From: Bacteroides sp. CAG:545
Lineage (GTDB): Bacteria > Bacteroidota > Bacteroidia > Bacteroidales > UBA932
Assembly (NCBI GenBank): GCA_000432515.1
Contig: HF996057.1
Coordinates: 1 to 64,000 of the forward strand
Length of the DNA: 64,000 bases
Reading direction: 5' to 3'
Part shown: piece after piece, positions 35,662 through 44,737 of the stretch
Layout of the letters: each line of letters begins with the position of its first letter
Numbering within the stretch: the stretch's first letter is position 1
Position numbers and translations under genes: made by a program
Notes under the pieces: model-generated
The model's input: the letters and a program-made list of their open reading frames with translations, nothing else
Told to the model about the DNA's origin: nothing
Databases searched by the model: none

Positions 35662-35748
35662 GCTTTTTTTGAATACGTTTTATATGGCTGTATTCCAAAA
35701 GATTGCGGATTTGGGTTAAAAATATCGTAAAAGATTGATAGGAAAATA

Positions 35749-35779
35749 TTTGCAGCGAAGTGATAAAGTCGTAACTTTG
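35749..35779 (+). promoter_or_regulatory. Consensus Bacteroidetes promoter in the intergenic region
   Basis: TTTG (35749-35752), exactly 19 bases, then TAACTTTG (35772-35779) is a full match to the consensus. The predicted start is near 35785, and no start codon with a supportable gene follows. Confidence 0.8.
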
Positions 35780-35784
35780 CAATC

Positions 35785-35926
35785 GAGTTGATGATGAGGT
35801 TCTCTCACAGACAACTCGTTGGTTATTAGTTTTAGTGTTATTAATTATGTGGTTAGTGTGAGTTTTTGCGCGTGAGGCGTCATTACTCAACGATTTAAAA
35901 AGGTCCTTCAAAAAGGGCTTTTTTAT
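35785..35926 (+). ncRNA. Candidate small RNA of about 140 nt
   Basis: A strong promoter and a terminator bracket about 140 bases with no supportable reading frame, between the convergent rlmI-type and maf genes. Visible pairings are CTCACA (about 35803-35808) with TGTGAG (about 35857-35862), and a closing stem of the 5' AATCGAGTTGATGATGA stretch (35781 onward) with TCATTACTCAACGATT near 35880-35895. The 5' CGAGTTG (35784-35790) can also pair perfectly with CAACTCG (35812-35818), which competes with the closing stem. A closed stem, large internal bubble and alternative 5' hairpin recall 6S RNA, but this assignment is tentative. Confidence 0.6.
35897..35926 (+). terminator. Terminator of the candidate small RNA
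   Basis: The arms AAAAAGGTCC (35897-35906) and GGGCTTTTTT (35915-35924) form a 10-base stem with two G-U pairs around TTCAAAAA, with the T run built into the 3' arm. It could also serve leftward transcripts from maf weakly. Confidence 0.7.
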
Positions 35927-36019
35927 TTAACTTGTTTCTAAATCGTTTTTACACCCATCTGCAGGTAAAGACTTGTCCAAGTGCTGAACCTGTAATATTT
36001 TATGATGCTTCGGGAACTG

Positions 36020-36613
36020 CTATTGCCGGAATTTGGCAAGTTCTTGATAGACAAGATGAACCGGGAGTCCCATGATGGTAAAGAACGAGCCTTCTATGCG
36101 GTCAATGCCGATATAGCCGATCCATTCCTGGATACCATAGGCGCCGGCCTTGTCGAAAGGCCTGAAATTGTCCACATAGTATTCTATCTCACTGTCGGTC
36201 AGTTCTTTGAAATGAACGTATGCCGTGTCAGAAACAGTCTCTTTACGCTTGTTGCTTCTCAATGTCAATGCAGTGGTTACATGATGAACCCTTCCGGATA
36301 GCTTTTTCAGCATTGATATTGCATCCTCGCGGCTGTGCGGCTTGCCCATAATCTCATCCTCGCAGTAAACCATCGTGTCTGAAGTGATCAGGATCTCGTC
36401 ATCTTCAAGAGGCCTGTGAAACCCGTCAGACTTGCCTTCCGACATCAATGCCGGAATCTCGCCGAGAGGCGTGTCCTTATCGTAATGCTCTGTAAATGAA
36501 GTGTCTGTATCAATCGTGAAACGAAGTCCCAAGCCTTCAAGCAGTTCCTTGCGCCTCGGCGAAGCGCTTGACAGAATCAGCCTGTGGCCGTTAAGAGAAA
36601 GTCCTGAATTCAT
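36020..36613 (-). CDS. maf: Maf-family nucleotide pyrophosphatase
   Basis: The start motif LILSSASPRRKELLEGLG and the central SDTMVYCEDEIMGKP, plus FRPFDKAGAYGIQEWIG with the conserved lysine, define the Maf/YhdE group. These enzymes hydrolyse non-canonical or UTP/dTTP-type nucleoside triphosphates in the cytoplasm and act as septum or house-cleaning factors. 197 residues is normal. The gene follows the KdsC gene after 14 bases and is the last of a three-gene leftward operon. Confidence 0.9.
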   Translation of the reverse strand: MNSGLSLNGHRLILSSASPRRKELLEGLGLRFTIDTDTSFTEHYDKDTPLGEIPALMSEGKSDGFHRPLEDDEILITSDTMVYCEDEIMGKPHSREDAISMLKKLSGRVHHVTTALTLRSNKRKETVSDTAYVHFKELTDSEIEYYVDNFRPFDKAGAYGIQEWIGYIGIDRIEGSFFTIMGLPVHLVYQELAKFRQ

Positions 36614-36627
36614 TGCGTTTACTCTGG

Positions 36628-37149
36628 TTAAAACTTGGCTGTATAGCCGGCGACATCGAAAACCCAGTCGCCTCTGGATTTCAAGACCTGCTGAATGACA
36701 TCACGCACGCAGCCGCGTCCTCCCGGGAAAGGGGAAACATAATCGGAAACGCTCTTGACTTCATCCACGGCGTCAGACGGACAGGCGCCTATTCCGCATG
36801 CCCTGAGGACAGGAATATCCGGAAGGTCGTCACCCACATACAGCACCTCATCTGCGCCCAATGAATATTTCGAGCAGAAGTGATTGAAATCCAATATCTT
36901 GTCTCTGGAACCGAGATAGATGTCTTCTGGAATGAGGCCGCAGGTGCGGAATCTCTGGACAATGGAACCAGACCTGCCGCCGGTTATTATGGCCACAGGA
37001 TATTTATGGAGGACAGCCATTCTTACGCCGAAAGAATCCTTGGCGCCGAAAGTGCGGAACAGTTCCCCTTTCAGGTCGCAAAGGATTCCTCCGTCAGTGA
37101 AAACGCCGTCAATGTCGAAAGCAAAAGCCTTGATCTTGGAAAAATCCAT
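36628..37149 (-). CDS. KDO-8-phosphate phosphatase family HAD hydrolase
   Basis: The capless C0 HAD phosphatase has AFDIDGVFTDG (nucleophile and acid Asp in DxD), VAIITGGRS (motif II), GSRDK (motif III Lys) and YVGDDLPDIPVL (motif IV). The 173-residue size and FGAKDSFGVRMAV stretch fit KdsC, which dephosphorylates 3-deoxy-manno-octulosonate 8-phosphate in lipopolysaccharide core synthesis. It is 5 bases downstream of the DUF3467 gene and upstream of maf. Confidence 0.85.
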   Translation of the reverse strand: MDFSKIKAFAFDIDGVFTDGGILCDLKGELFRTFGAKDSFGVRMAVLHKYPVAIITGGRSGSIVQRFRTCGLIPEDIYLGSRDKILDFNHFCSKYSLGADEVLYVGDDLPDIPVLRACGIGACPSDAVDEVKSVSDYVSPFPGGRGCVRDVIQQVLKSRGDWVFDVAGYTAKF

Positions 37150-37154
37150 GTCCG

Positions 37155-37493
37155 TTATGATTTGGCTCCGTTATTGAACGGAGGAAAATCTCCGAGATTG
37201 AAAGTGTTGCCTTTATCTCGCTGAGACGGCTGTGATTCCAGGCTTATAGGTCCGAAATTGTTTTCGTATTTTGAAACATTGTCAGTCAATGCTGCAAGCA
37301 GTCTCTTCGCGTGCTCCGGAGTCATTATTATACGGCTGCAGATGTCCGGCTTCGGCATTCCCGGAAGCATCTTGGCGAAATCAATGATGAATTCGCTGTG
37401 AGAGTGCGTAATGATGGCAAGATTCGAGTATGTGCCGGCTGCAACTTCCGGTCTGAGCTCGAGGCTCATTTTGTTGTCTTCGTTATTTTCCAT
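37155..37493 (-). CDS. DUF3467 protein
   Basis: A 112-residue protein with the DUF3467 core: LRPEVAAGTYSNLAIITHSHSEFIIDFAKMLPG followed by SRIIMTPEHAKRLLAALTDNV. The family is found across Bacteroidetes beside many housekeeping genes and has no known activity. The C-terminal 30 residues are polar and probably disordered. It is the first gene of the leftward unit with KdsC and Maf. Confidence 0.85.
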   Translation of the reverse strand: MENNEDNKMSLELRPEVAAGTYSNLAIITHSHSEFIIDFAKMLPGMPKPDICSRIIMTPEHAKRLLAALTDNVSKYENNFGPISLESQPSQRDKGNTFNLGDFPPFNNGAKS

Positions 37494-37515
37494 ATCATGA
37501 GTGTTCTAATTAACA

Positions 37516-37523
37516 CAAATTTA
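37516..37523 (-). promoter_or_regulatory. -7 box (TAAATTTG on the minus strand) for the DUF3467 operon
   Basis: Read leftward, TAAATTTG fits TAnnTTTG with a leader of about 17 bases to the ATG at 37493. It lies 12 bases from the divergent valS box. Confidence 0.45.
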
Positions 37524-37534
37524 CTAATTTTTCT

Positions 37535-37542
37535 TAACTTTG
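37535..37542 (+). promoter_or_regulatory. -7 box (TAACTTTG) for valS
   Basis: TAACTTTG fits TAnnTTTG. The leader to ATG 37597 is about 48 bases. I see no T-box-like element there. Confidence 0.5.
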
Positions 37543-37596
37543 CATGATTTGAACATAATGTAATTATACGATTACTGTAAAAGAAAAATTATAAAC

Positions 37597-40251
37597 ATGG
37601 AATTGTCGGCAAAATACGATCCTTCTCAGGTAGAGGACAAGTGGTATGCCTATTGGCTCAAGAACAAGTTTTTCCATTCGGAACCGGATGAAAGAGAACC
37701 ATATACTATAGTTATTCCGCCACCAAACGTGACAGGTATTCTTCATATGGGACACGTTCTGAACAATACGCTCAATGATGTGCTTGTCAGAAAAGCCAGA
37801 ATGGACGGCAAGAACGCCTGCTGGATACCAGGTACTGACCACGCATCCATTGCGACAGAAAGCAAGGTTGTGGCAAGGCTCAAGTCTCAGGGAATCAACA
37901 AGGAAGACCTCACCAGAGAGGAGTTCCTCAAATATGCTTGGGAATGGAAAGAAGAGCATGGCGGCATTATCCTCAGCCAGCTCCGCAAACTCGGAGCATC
38001 CTGTGACTGGGACCGTACCAAATTCACCATGGATCCGGATTTGACGGAATCCGTCATCAATACTTTCGTGTATTTCTATAAAAAAGGATTGATTTACAGG
38101 GGAGTGCGTATGGTAAACTGGGATCCGGAAGGACATACCGCAGTCAGCGACGAGGAAGTTGTGCACAAGGAGACCAAGAGCCATTTCTATCACCTCAGAT
38201 ACTATATCTCTGACGGTAACGGAAACCGCACGGACAAATATATAATTGTCGCAACCACACGTCCTGAGACCATCATGGCGGATGCTGCGGTCAGCATCAA
38301 CCCTGACGACGAGCGCTATCATTGGCTTAAAGGAAAGAAAGTCCTCATTCCATTGATTGACAAGGAAATACCTGTTATCGAGGACTCTTATGTCGAGATC
38401 GGCTTCGGTACCGGCTGTCTGAAAGTGACTCCGGCTCACGATGTCAATGACTATGAAATCGGCCTTCGTCACAATCTTCCTGTAATCGACATCATCGACG
38501 ATCACGGAAAACTCAACGAAAAAGCGCAGATTCTTGTAGGAGAGGACCGTTTCGTGGCCCGCAAGAAAATCCAGAAGATGCTGGAGGAAGCCGGCTGTCT
38601 CGAAAAAGTGGAGGAATATGTCTCTCCTGTAGGATATTCAGAAAGGACCAATGCTGTTATCGAGCCGAGGCTTTCTACCCAGTGGTTCCTGAAAATGGGA
38701 CATCTTGCGGAAATGGCACTCGACTCTGTGGAAAGCGGCCGCGTGAAGCTCATTCCGGACAAATACAGAAACACCTACAAGCATTGGATGGAAACTGTCC
38801 GCGACTGGTGCATCAGCCGTCAGTTGTGGTGGGGGCAGCGTATTCCTGCATATTATCTGCCTGATGGACAGTATGTTGTCGAGGCTACACCTGAAGTTGC
38901 ACTTGAGGCTGCGAAGAAGATTGACCCTTCAATCACGGCGGATCAACTTAGACAGGACGAGGATGTGCTCGACACATGGTTCTCTTCATGGCTCTGGCCT
39001 ATTTCAGTGTTCGATGCTGAAAAACCCGGACATCCGGAACATGCTGCAAACAAGGATTTGGCATACTATTACCCTACAAATGACCTCGTTACAGGACCGG
39101 ACATCCTTTTCTTCTGGGTTGCCAGAATGATTATGGCCGGAGACGAATTCATGAACGCGGAGCCGTTCCACAATGTTTATCTTACCGGTATCGTGAGGGA
39201 CAAGCTCGGCAGGAAGATGTCCAAGACATTGGGCAATTCTCCTGATCCACTTGACTTGATAGCAAAATATGGTGCGGACGCAGTGAGAATCGGTATGCTT
39301 CTCTGCGCTTCTGCCGGCAATGACATATTCTATGATGAATCCCAGGTGGAGCAGGGACGTAATTTCTGCGGAAAAATCTGGAACTCATACAGACTTGTAA
39401 AGGGATGGGCTGTTTCAGAAGAAATCGGTCAGCCTCAGTCAAGTGCCATTGCTGTAAAATGGTTCAGGAACAAACTCAGCCAGACCATTGCCACAGTAGA
39501 AGATCACTATGCTAAGTTCAGAATCTCAGATGCATTGATGAGCATATACAAACTCTTCTGGGACGACTACTGCTCCTGGTACTTGGAACTTATCAAACCT
39601 GCTTACGGGCAGCCGATTGACAAGGTTACCTATACAGAAACTTTAGGTTTCTTCGAGGCTCTTCTCAAGATGATTCACCCTGTGATGCCGTTCATTACGG
39701 AGGAACTCTGGCAGGATATGGCAGAGCGCAAGGATGGCGAGACGATAATGTTCCAGCCGACTCCTGTAGCAGGAGAATTCGATGCTGCATTTATCTCATC
39801 TTTCGAACTTGCTGAAGAAGCTGTCAATGCAATCAGAGGAATCAGACAGCAGAAGAACATATCACCTAAAGAAGAGCTTCAGGTGATGTTCAAGGGGGAT
39901 TTCCCGGCAGAAATGCTTGCTGTAGTCGCAAAACTCGCCAATACATCTTCTGCGGAAGTCGTTGCAGATTTCGGTAACACATCTGAAGGCGTTTCACAGA
40001 TGGTCAGGACGGTGGAAATGTATGTTCCGCTGACGGGCAAGGTCAATGTGGAGGAAGAAATCGCCAAGCTTGAAGCTGAACTTGACTATCAGAAGAAGTT
40101 CCTCGAGTCTGTAAGGCGCAAGCTTTCCAACGAGAAGTTTACGGCTCATGCACCTGAAAAAGTAGTGGCTGTAGAACGCCAGAAAGAGGCTGACTCGCTT
40201 TCGAAGATTGAAAGCTATGAGGCTCAGCTAAAGGCACTTAAGTCAATGTAG
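37597..40251 (+). CDS. valS: Valyl-tRNA synthetase
   Basis: The 884-residue class I enzyme begins SAKYDPSQVEDKWYAYWLK and has the HIGH-type motif (PPPNVTGILHMGH), the editing-domain TTRPETIMAD, the GxGxLKVTPAHD segment, the KMSKS-type motif GRKMSKTLGNSPDPLD and a C-terminal coiled coil (about residues 820-880: VEEEIAKLEAELDYQKKFLE). It charges tRNA-Val in the cytoplasm and is essential. The thioesterase gene starts 3 bases after its stop. Confidence 0.97.
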   Translation: MELSAKYDPSQVEDKWYAYWLKNKFFHSEPDEREPYTIVIPPPNVTGILHMGHVLNNTLNDVLVRKARMDGKNACWIPGTDHASIATESKVVARLKSQGINKEDLTREEFLKYAWEWKEEHGGIILSQLRKLGASCDWDRTKFTMDPDLTESVINTFVYFYKKGLIYRGVRMVNWDPEGHTAVSDEEVVHKETKSHFYHLRYYISDGNGNRTDKYIIVATTRPETIMADAAVSINPDDERYHWLKGKKVLIPLIDKEIPVIEDSYVEIGFGTGCLKVTPAHDVNDYEIGLRHNLPVIDIIDDHGKLNEKAQILVGEDRFVARKKIQKMLEEAGCLEKVEEYVSPVGYSERTNAVIEPRLSTQWFLKMGHLAEMALDSVESGRVKLIPDKYRNTYKHWMETVRDWCISRQLWWGQRIPAYYLPDGQYVVEATPEVALEAAKKIDPSITADQLRQDEDVLDTWFSSWLWPISVFDAEKPGHPEHAANKDLAYYYPTNDLVTGPDILFFWVARMIMAGDEFMNAEPFHNVYLTGIVRDKLGRKMSKTLGNSPDPLDLIAKYGADAVRIGMLLCASAGNDIFYDESQVEQGRNFCGKIWNSYRLVKGWAVSEEIGQPQSSAIAVKWFRNKLSQTIATVEDHYAKFRISDALMSIYKLFWDDYCSWYLELIKPAYGQPIDKVTYTETLGFFEALLKMIHPVMPFITEELWQDMAERKDGETIMFQPTPVAGEFDAAFISSFELAEEAVNAIRGIRQQKNISPKEELQVMFKGDFPAEMLAVVAKLANTSSAEVVADFGNTSEGVSQMVRTVEMYVPLTGKVNVEEEIAKLEAELDYQKKFLESVRRKLSNEKFTAHAPEKVVAVERQKEADSLSKIESYEAQLKALKSM

Positions 40252-40254
40252 GTT

Positions 40255-40668
40255 ATGGTGTACTTTGAGACCAGTTTTCCTGTACGCTACTATGAAACGG
40301 ACCAGATGGGAATCGTTCACCATTCAAATTATATCCGTTACTTCGAGTGCGCGCGAAATCTGATGATAAGGGAAGGCGGATATCCGATAGAACAATGCGA
40401 GGCGGAAGGAATCGTGATACCTGTCGTATCCGTGGAATGCAAATACAAACATTCGGCTAAGATGGGGGACGTGCTGAGGTGCACGGCCGCCATCGACAAG
40501 CTGCCGTTGGCAAAGCTCGTCATCAAGCAGGCTGTCTATAATCAGGATAATGTGCTGTGTGCTTGCGGTCAGGTGGTTTTAGGTTTCTTGAACAAGGAAA
40601 CCGGTCGTCCTGTAGCTTGCCCTGAAAAAATGCTGGAGATGATAAACTCCAGAATGAATGATAGATAA
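40255..40668 (+). CDS. YbgC/4HBT-type acyl-CoA thioesterase
   Basis: This 137-residue hot-dog protein has RYYETDQMGIVHHSNYIRYFECAR, the active-site stretch with the conserved Asp and HHxNY motif of the 4-hydroxybenzoyl-CoA/YbgC group, and a VECKYKHSAKMGDVL strand. It would hydrolyse acyl-CoA thioesters in the cytoplasm; chain preference is not evident. It is probably translated from the valS transcript. Confidence 0.88.
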   Translation: MVYFETSFPVRYYETDQMGIVHHSNYIRYFECARNLMIREGGYPIEQCEAEGIVIPVVSVECKYKHSAKMGDVLRCTAAIDKLPLAKLVIKQAVYNQDNVLCACGQVVLGFLNKETGRPVACPEKMLEMINSRMNDR

Positions 40669-40690
40669 TTACTCTTAAAATCAATAAGTT

Positions 40691-40906
40691 ATGACAATTT
40701 ATCCGTTAGGCGTACTTGGTCCGTGGGAAATAGTTATCATCGCTTTGGTGATTCTCCTTCTTTTCGGTGGAAAGAAAATTCCTGAACTCATGCGCGGTTT
40801 GGGTAAGGGTGTAAGAAGTTTCAAGGATGGAATGAGTGACGTTGAAAAACAGATCAACGACATCGACAATGATGCCGACAAACCGTCAAAAACTGATTCT
40901 AAGTAA
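40691..40906 (+). CDS. tatA: Twin-arginine translocase subunit TatA
   Basis: The 71-residue protein has one membrane helix (about residues 10-25: PWEIVIIALVILLLFGG), the hinge FGGKKIPEL and an amphipathic helix (LMRGLGKGVRSFKDGMSD), then an acidic tail. It forms the pore component that lets folded proteins cross the inner membrane. TatC follows at 40921. No TatB is seen, normal for Bacteroidetes. Confidence 0.93.
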   Translation: MTIYPLGVLGPWEIVIIALVILLLFGGKKIPELMRGLGKGVRSFKDGMSDVEKQINDIDNDADKPSKTDSK

Positions 40907-40920
40907 TAAATTCTGGAACA

Positions 40921-41670
40921 GTGGGCGGAAGTGGCGATGAAATGAGTTTCTGGGATCACCTTGACGTGCTGAGGGGAACATTGTTCCGCTCAGTGCTCTG
41001 CATTGTGTTTTTCAGTGTGATTCTCCTGTGCTTCAAGGGATTTCTGTTCGATGACGTAATTCTCGCGCCGACAAGGCCTGATTTCTGGCTTTACAGTTGG
41101 CTGAACTTGCCGTTTGAGATGCAACTGATAAATACTGACATTTCCGCGCAGTTTTTCATTCATCTCAAGGTTTCGTTTATCTGCGGTTTTGTAATATCCT
41201 TTCCTTATGTTTGTTATGAGGTGTGGATGTTTGTAGCTCCGGCACTTTATCCGGCAGAGAAATCGGCAGTCAGGAAGGCGTTTTCATTCGCTTCTGTTCT
41301 TTTTTATGCAGGACTCGTAATCGGCTATTACCTCATACTGCCCATCACATTGAATTTCTTCCAGAACTATACTGTCAGTTCCGAAGTCATGAACACCATC
41401 ACTCTCGATTCGTACATTTCGATGTTCACGTCAATGGTGCTTCTGTTCGGAATTGTTTTCGAGTTTCCTGTCCTGATCGCGGTGCTGAACAGAATGGGAA
41501 TAGTTTCAAGGGAAAGCCTGGGCAAATACAGAAAGCATGCTGTGGTGGCGATTCTCATTATCGCCGCTATAATTACGCCTGCTGACCCGTTTTCAATGCT
41601 GATTGCAGCGGCGCCGCTTTATCTCTTGTACGAACTGAGCATATTGGCGTGCGTCAGAAAATCTGAATAA
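40921..41670 (+). CDS. tatC: Twin-arginine translocase subunit TatC
   Basis: GTG 40921 starts a 249-residue protein with the TatC signature MSFWDHLDVLRGTLFRS (conserved HL-ELR-like cytosolic start), FSVHLKVSFICG-like helix 2, PYVCYEVWMFVAPALYPAEK and six predicted membrane helices; the functionally important Glu of helix 5 is in GIVFEFPVL. It recognises twin-arginine signals. ABC-F follows 11 bases later. Confidence 0.92.
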   Translation: MGGSGDEMSFWDHLDVLRGTLFRSVLCIVFFSVILLCFKGFLFDDVILAPTRPDFWLYSWLNLPFEMQLINTDISAQFFIHLKVSFICGFVISFPYVCYEVWMFVAPALYPAEKSAVRKAFSFASVLFYAGLVIGYYLILPITLNFFQNYTVSSEVMNTITLDSYISMFTSMVLLFGIVFEFPVLIAVLNRMGIVSRESLGKYRKHAVVAILIIAAIITPADPFSMLIAAAPLYLLYELSILACVRKSE

Positions 41671-41681
41671 TAATCTCTGAA

Positions 41682-43604
41682 ATGATATCAATTAACGGTA
41701 TTACAGTTGCTTACGGAAGTTATGTGCTGCTGGACAATGTCAGTTTTCATATAAGCGAAAATGACAAAATCGGTCTGGTAGGCAAGAACGGAGCGGGGAA
41801 GTCCACGATAATGAAACTGATATGTGGCGAGCAGGCTCCGACATCAGGGCACATTGACCTTCCGAATCATATAAAGATAGGATATCTGCCGCAGATAATG
41901 CAGCATAACAAGGGAAAGACCGTCATTGAAGAAACGATGACGGCTTTTGCGTCAATGACTGCACTCGAAAATGAGCTTGACGAGATAGGCCGTCAGCTTG
42001 CGGAAAGGACTGACTACGAGTCAGATGAATATATGTCATTGATTTCCAGGATGAATGAGATCAATGATACTTTGGCGATAGAGCATTCGGAACCGCCTGC
42101 TGTCCAGGCCGAGAAGACATTGTTGGGACTCGGTTTCAAGGATGAGGATTTCGGCCGAAAGACTGAGACTTTCAGCCAGGGCTGGAATATGCGTATAGAA
42201 TTGGCGAAAATCCTTCTCTCCAGACCGGACGTGCTGCTGCTCGACGAGCCTACCAACCATCTGGATATCGAGTCCATCGAATGGCTTGAAGATTATCTGA
42301 AGGCTTATCGCGGCTCAGTTTTGCTCGTATCTCATGACAGGCGCTTCCTGGACAATGTCACCAACCGTACAATCGAGATAATGGTGGGACATATCCACGA
42401 TTACAAAGTGCCTTATACTCAGTATCTTGAGCTTCGTAAGGAGCGTCTTCATCAGCAGGTGGCCGCTTATGAAAACCAGCAGAAGATGATAGAAAAGACT
42501 GAGGATTTCATAAACAAGTTCAGGTACAAGCCGACAAAGTCAAATCAGGTGCAGTCCAGAATCAAGGCTCTCGAAAAACTGGACCGGATTGAGATCGATG
42601 AGACGGACAATTCCACGATGACGGTGAAATTTCCTCCGGCTCCGCGTTCTGGAGATGTGGTGTTCAAAGGAACAGACCTGACTGTAGGTTATCCACAGAA
42701 AGTCGTGTTCAAGAATGCTGAAATAGAAATCAGACGAGGAGAGAAGGTCGCGCTTGTGGGCAGGAACGGTGAAGGAAAGACCACATTGATGCGAGTCATA
42801 ATGGGGGAATTGGAGCCAATATCTGGTGAAGCCCGTGTCGGGCATAATGTCAATGTGGGCTATTTTGCTCAGAATCAGGAGGATGTGCTCGACAAAAGTC
42901 TTACTGTACTGGAAACGCTCGAAAGCATTGCTTCCGGTGATATCCGCACCAAACTGAGAGATATCCTTGCCGCTTTCCTTTTCAAGGGAGAGGACATTGA
43001 CAAGAAAGTGGCGATTCTGAGCGGTGGCGAGAGGGCACGTCTTGGAATGGCGAAGCTGATGCTTCAGCCGTATAACCTGCTGGCGCTCGATGAGCCTACA
43101 AACCACATGGACATCCGCTCAAAGGATGTGCTGAAACAGGCTCTGAAGAATTTTGACGGCACATTGGTAATCGTTTCGCACGACAGGGATTTCCTGGATG
43201 GCCTTGTGGACAAGCTGTACGAATTCAGGGACGGTCGTGTCAAGGAGCATCTGGGTGGAATTCAGGACTTCCTGGATGAGCGCAGAATAGAAACTCTCCA
43301 GGAACTTGAACGGAGGTTCAAACCTGAGGAAAAGCCTGTGGTACAGGAAGTTTCAGAAGGAAAGAAAGATTTTGTGGCACGAAAAGCCGTCTCCAAAGAG
43401 GAACGTAAGGTGCGTAACCGCATAGCTTTCCTGGAAAAGGAGATCGCAAAACTTGAGGAAAGCATGAAGAAAATAGAGGCAGTGCTGTCTTCTCCGGGAG
43501 CTGATGATGTGATGGAACTGACCAGAACGTATCTGGAAGACAAAAGAGACTTGGATGCCAAGACCGAGGAGTGGGCAGAACTCTCGGAAAACATTGACGG
43601 ATAG
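41682..43604 (+). CDS. ABC-F family ATPase
   Basis: Two ABC domains are fused. The first has GLVGKNGAGKSTIMKL (Walker A), SQGWNMRIELAKI (signature) and LLLDEPTNHLD (Walker B). The second has LVGRNGEGKTTLMR, LSGGERARLGMAKL and LALDEPTNHMD. An ABC-F linker of about 80 residues (YENQQKMIEKTEDFINKFR) lies between, and a coiled coil (about 575-635) closes the protein. There are no membrane segments; members act on the ribosome E site or as translation factors. 640 residues. Confidence 0.9.
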   Translation: MISINGITVAYGSYVLLDNVSFHISENDKIGLVGKNGAGKSTIMKLICGEQAPTSGHIDLPNHIKIGYLPQIMQHNKGKTVIEETMTAFASMTALENELDEIGRQLAERTDYESDEYMSLISRMNEINDTLAIEHSEPPAVQAEKTLLGLGFKDEDFGRKTETFSQGWNMRIELAKILLSRPDVLLLDEPTNHLDIESIEWLEDYLKAYRGSVLLVSHDRRFLDNVTNRTIEIMVGHIHDYKVPYTQYLELRKERLHQQVAAYENQQKMIEKTEDFINKFRYKPTKSNQVQSRIKALEKLDRIEIDETDNSTMTVKFPPAPRSGDVVFKGTDLTVGYPQKVVFKNAEIEIRRGEKVALVGRNGEGKTTLMRVIMGELEPISGEARVGHNVNVGYFAQNQEDVLDKSLTVLETLESIASGDIRTKLRDILAAFLFKGEDIDKKVAILSGGERARLGMAKLMLQPYNLLALDEPTNHMDIRSKDVLKQALKNFDGTLVIVSHDRDFLDGLVDKLYEFRDGRVKEHLGGIQDFLDERRIETLQELERRFKPEEKPVVQEVSEGKKDFVARKAVSKEERKVRNRIAFLEKEIAKLEESMKKIEAVLSSPGADDVMELTRTYLEDKRDLDAKTEEWAELSENIDG

Positions 43605-43629
43605 AAGATTGGCTAAACTTGAGTAATAT

Positions 43630-44715
43630 ATGTTCGTACTTGATTCCCACTGTGATACGCCATCACAGATAATGAGGTTGAGAAATCTGGGCATCGACAA
43701 CCCGTATGCTCATGTGGATTTTCCGAAATTGGCGCGAGGGGGAGTGGACGCTTCCTTTTTCGCATTGTTCACACCTGGCACGATGGCGCCAGATGCTGCC
43801 ACAAGGTATGCTTTGGAAATGCTGGCAGGTGTCAATGATGCTGTAGAGGCCGCCCCGGACATGGCCGCAATGGCATATTCACCGGAAGATGCTCTGAAGA
43901 ACAAGGCCGCCGGCAAGACCTCCATCTTTATCGGCTTGGAAAACGGTTTGCCTATACAGGAGAGTCTGGCTTTGCTCAGGCAGTTCTATCGTATGGGAGT
44001 ACGTTATCTCACATTGACACATAATACTGACAATCAGATATGTGACTCTGCGGCACAGGGAAAAAGATGGGGCGGTCTGAGTCCGTTCGGAAGAAAGGTC
44101 GTGGCTGAAATGAACCGGCTCGGAATGGTTATCGACCTGGCACATGCTTCTGATTCCACGTTCTTCGATTGTGTGCGCTGTTCCAAGGCACCTGTCGTTT
44201 CTACCCATTCATGCTGCAGGGCATTGGCAAGTCACCGTAGAAACATGTCAGACGAAATGCTGAAGGCGATTGCCGCGGTGGATGGCGTCATACAGATAAA
44301 CTTCTATCCGTTGTTCTTGTCTGATGATTTCGGCATTGAACTGGAGAAATCCGGATTGGATCCGATAGCCGACGCTGTGGAAGCACAGTTCATACAAGAT
44401 CCGGCGTCACCTGAAAAATATCGTGCCTGGGTGGAAGTCCAGAAGAAATTGTCAATGCTGAAGCGCCCGTCCTACAAGACGGTTGTCGATCATATCGACC
44501 ATGCGGTAAGTGTCGCCGGGATTGACCATGTCGGAATCGGCTCCGATTTTGACGGAATCAATGTGACTCCGGAAGGGTTGGAAGACGTCTCCAAGATGCC
44601 GGTAATCTTCGACGAAATGAGAAAACGGGGCTACTCTGAAAATGACATCGAAAAGGTTGCCGGAGCCAATTTCTTGCGTGTCATGAGGGACGTAAGATCC
44701 GTATCTGAGGGCTAA
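43630..44715 (+). CDS. Membrane dipeptidase family (M19) peptidase
   Basis: The 361-residue TIM-barrel enzyme starts VLDSHCDTPSQ (zinc His and Asp), has IFIGLENGLP (bridging Glu), YLTLTHNTDNQICDSA, the pair VSTHSCCRALASHRRNMSDE (His, Arg) and HVGIGSDFDGI (Asp). These peptidases cleave dipeptides, including those with D-residues. There is no signal peptide, so it is likely cytoplasmic. It is the end of the valS-to-ABC-F rightward run and faces cinA. Confidence 0.9.
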   Translation: MFVLDSHCDTPSQIMRLRNLGIDNPYAHVDFPKLARGGVDASFFALFTPGTMAPDAATRYALEMLAGVNDAVEAAPDMAAMAYSPEDALKNKAAGKTSIFIGLENGLPIQESLALLRQFYRMGVRYLTLTHNTDNQICDSAAQGKRWGGLSPFGRKVVAEMNRLGMVIDLAHASDSTFFDCVRCSKAPVVSTHSCCRALASHRRNMSDEMLKAIAAVDGVIQINFYPLFLSDDFGIELEKSGLDPIADAVEAQFIQDPASPEKYRAWVEVQKKLSMLKRPSYKTVVDHIDHAVSVAGIDHVGIGSDFDGINVTPEGLEDVSKMPVIFDEMRKRGYSENDIEKVAGANFLRVMRDVRSVSEG

Positions 44716-44737
44716 ATATTGGCAGATTATTAACAAA

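Noticed and set aside
35627..35911. A 94-codon minus-strand frame across the intergenic region
   Set aside because: Low-complexity sequence without a start context or conservation clue; promoter and terminator on the plus strand explain the region better.
37564..38505. A 313-codon open frame on the minus strand opposite valS
   Set aside because: It lies wholly antisense to the conserved start of valS, has no signal or domain pattern, and its length follows from the codon use of valS.
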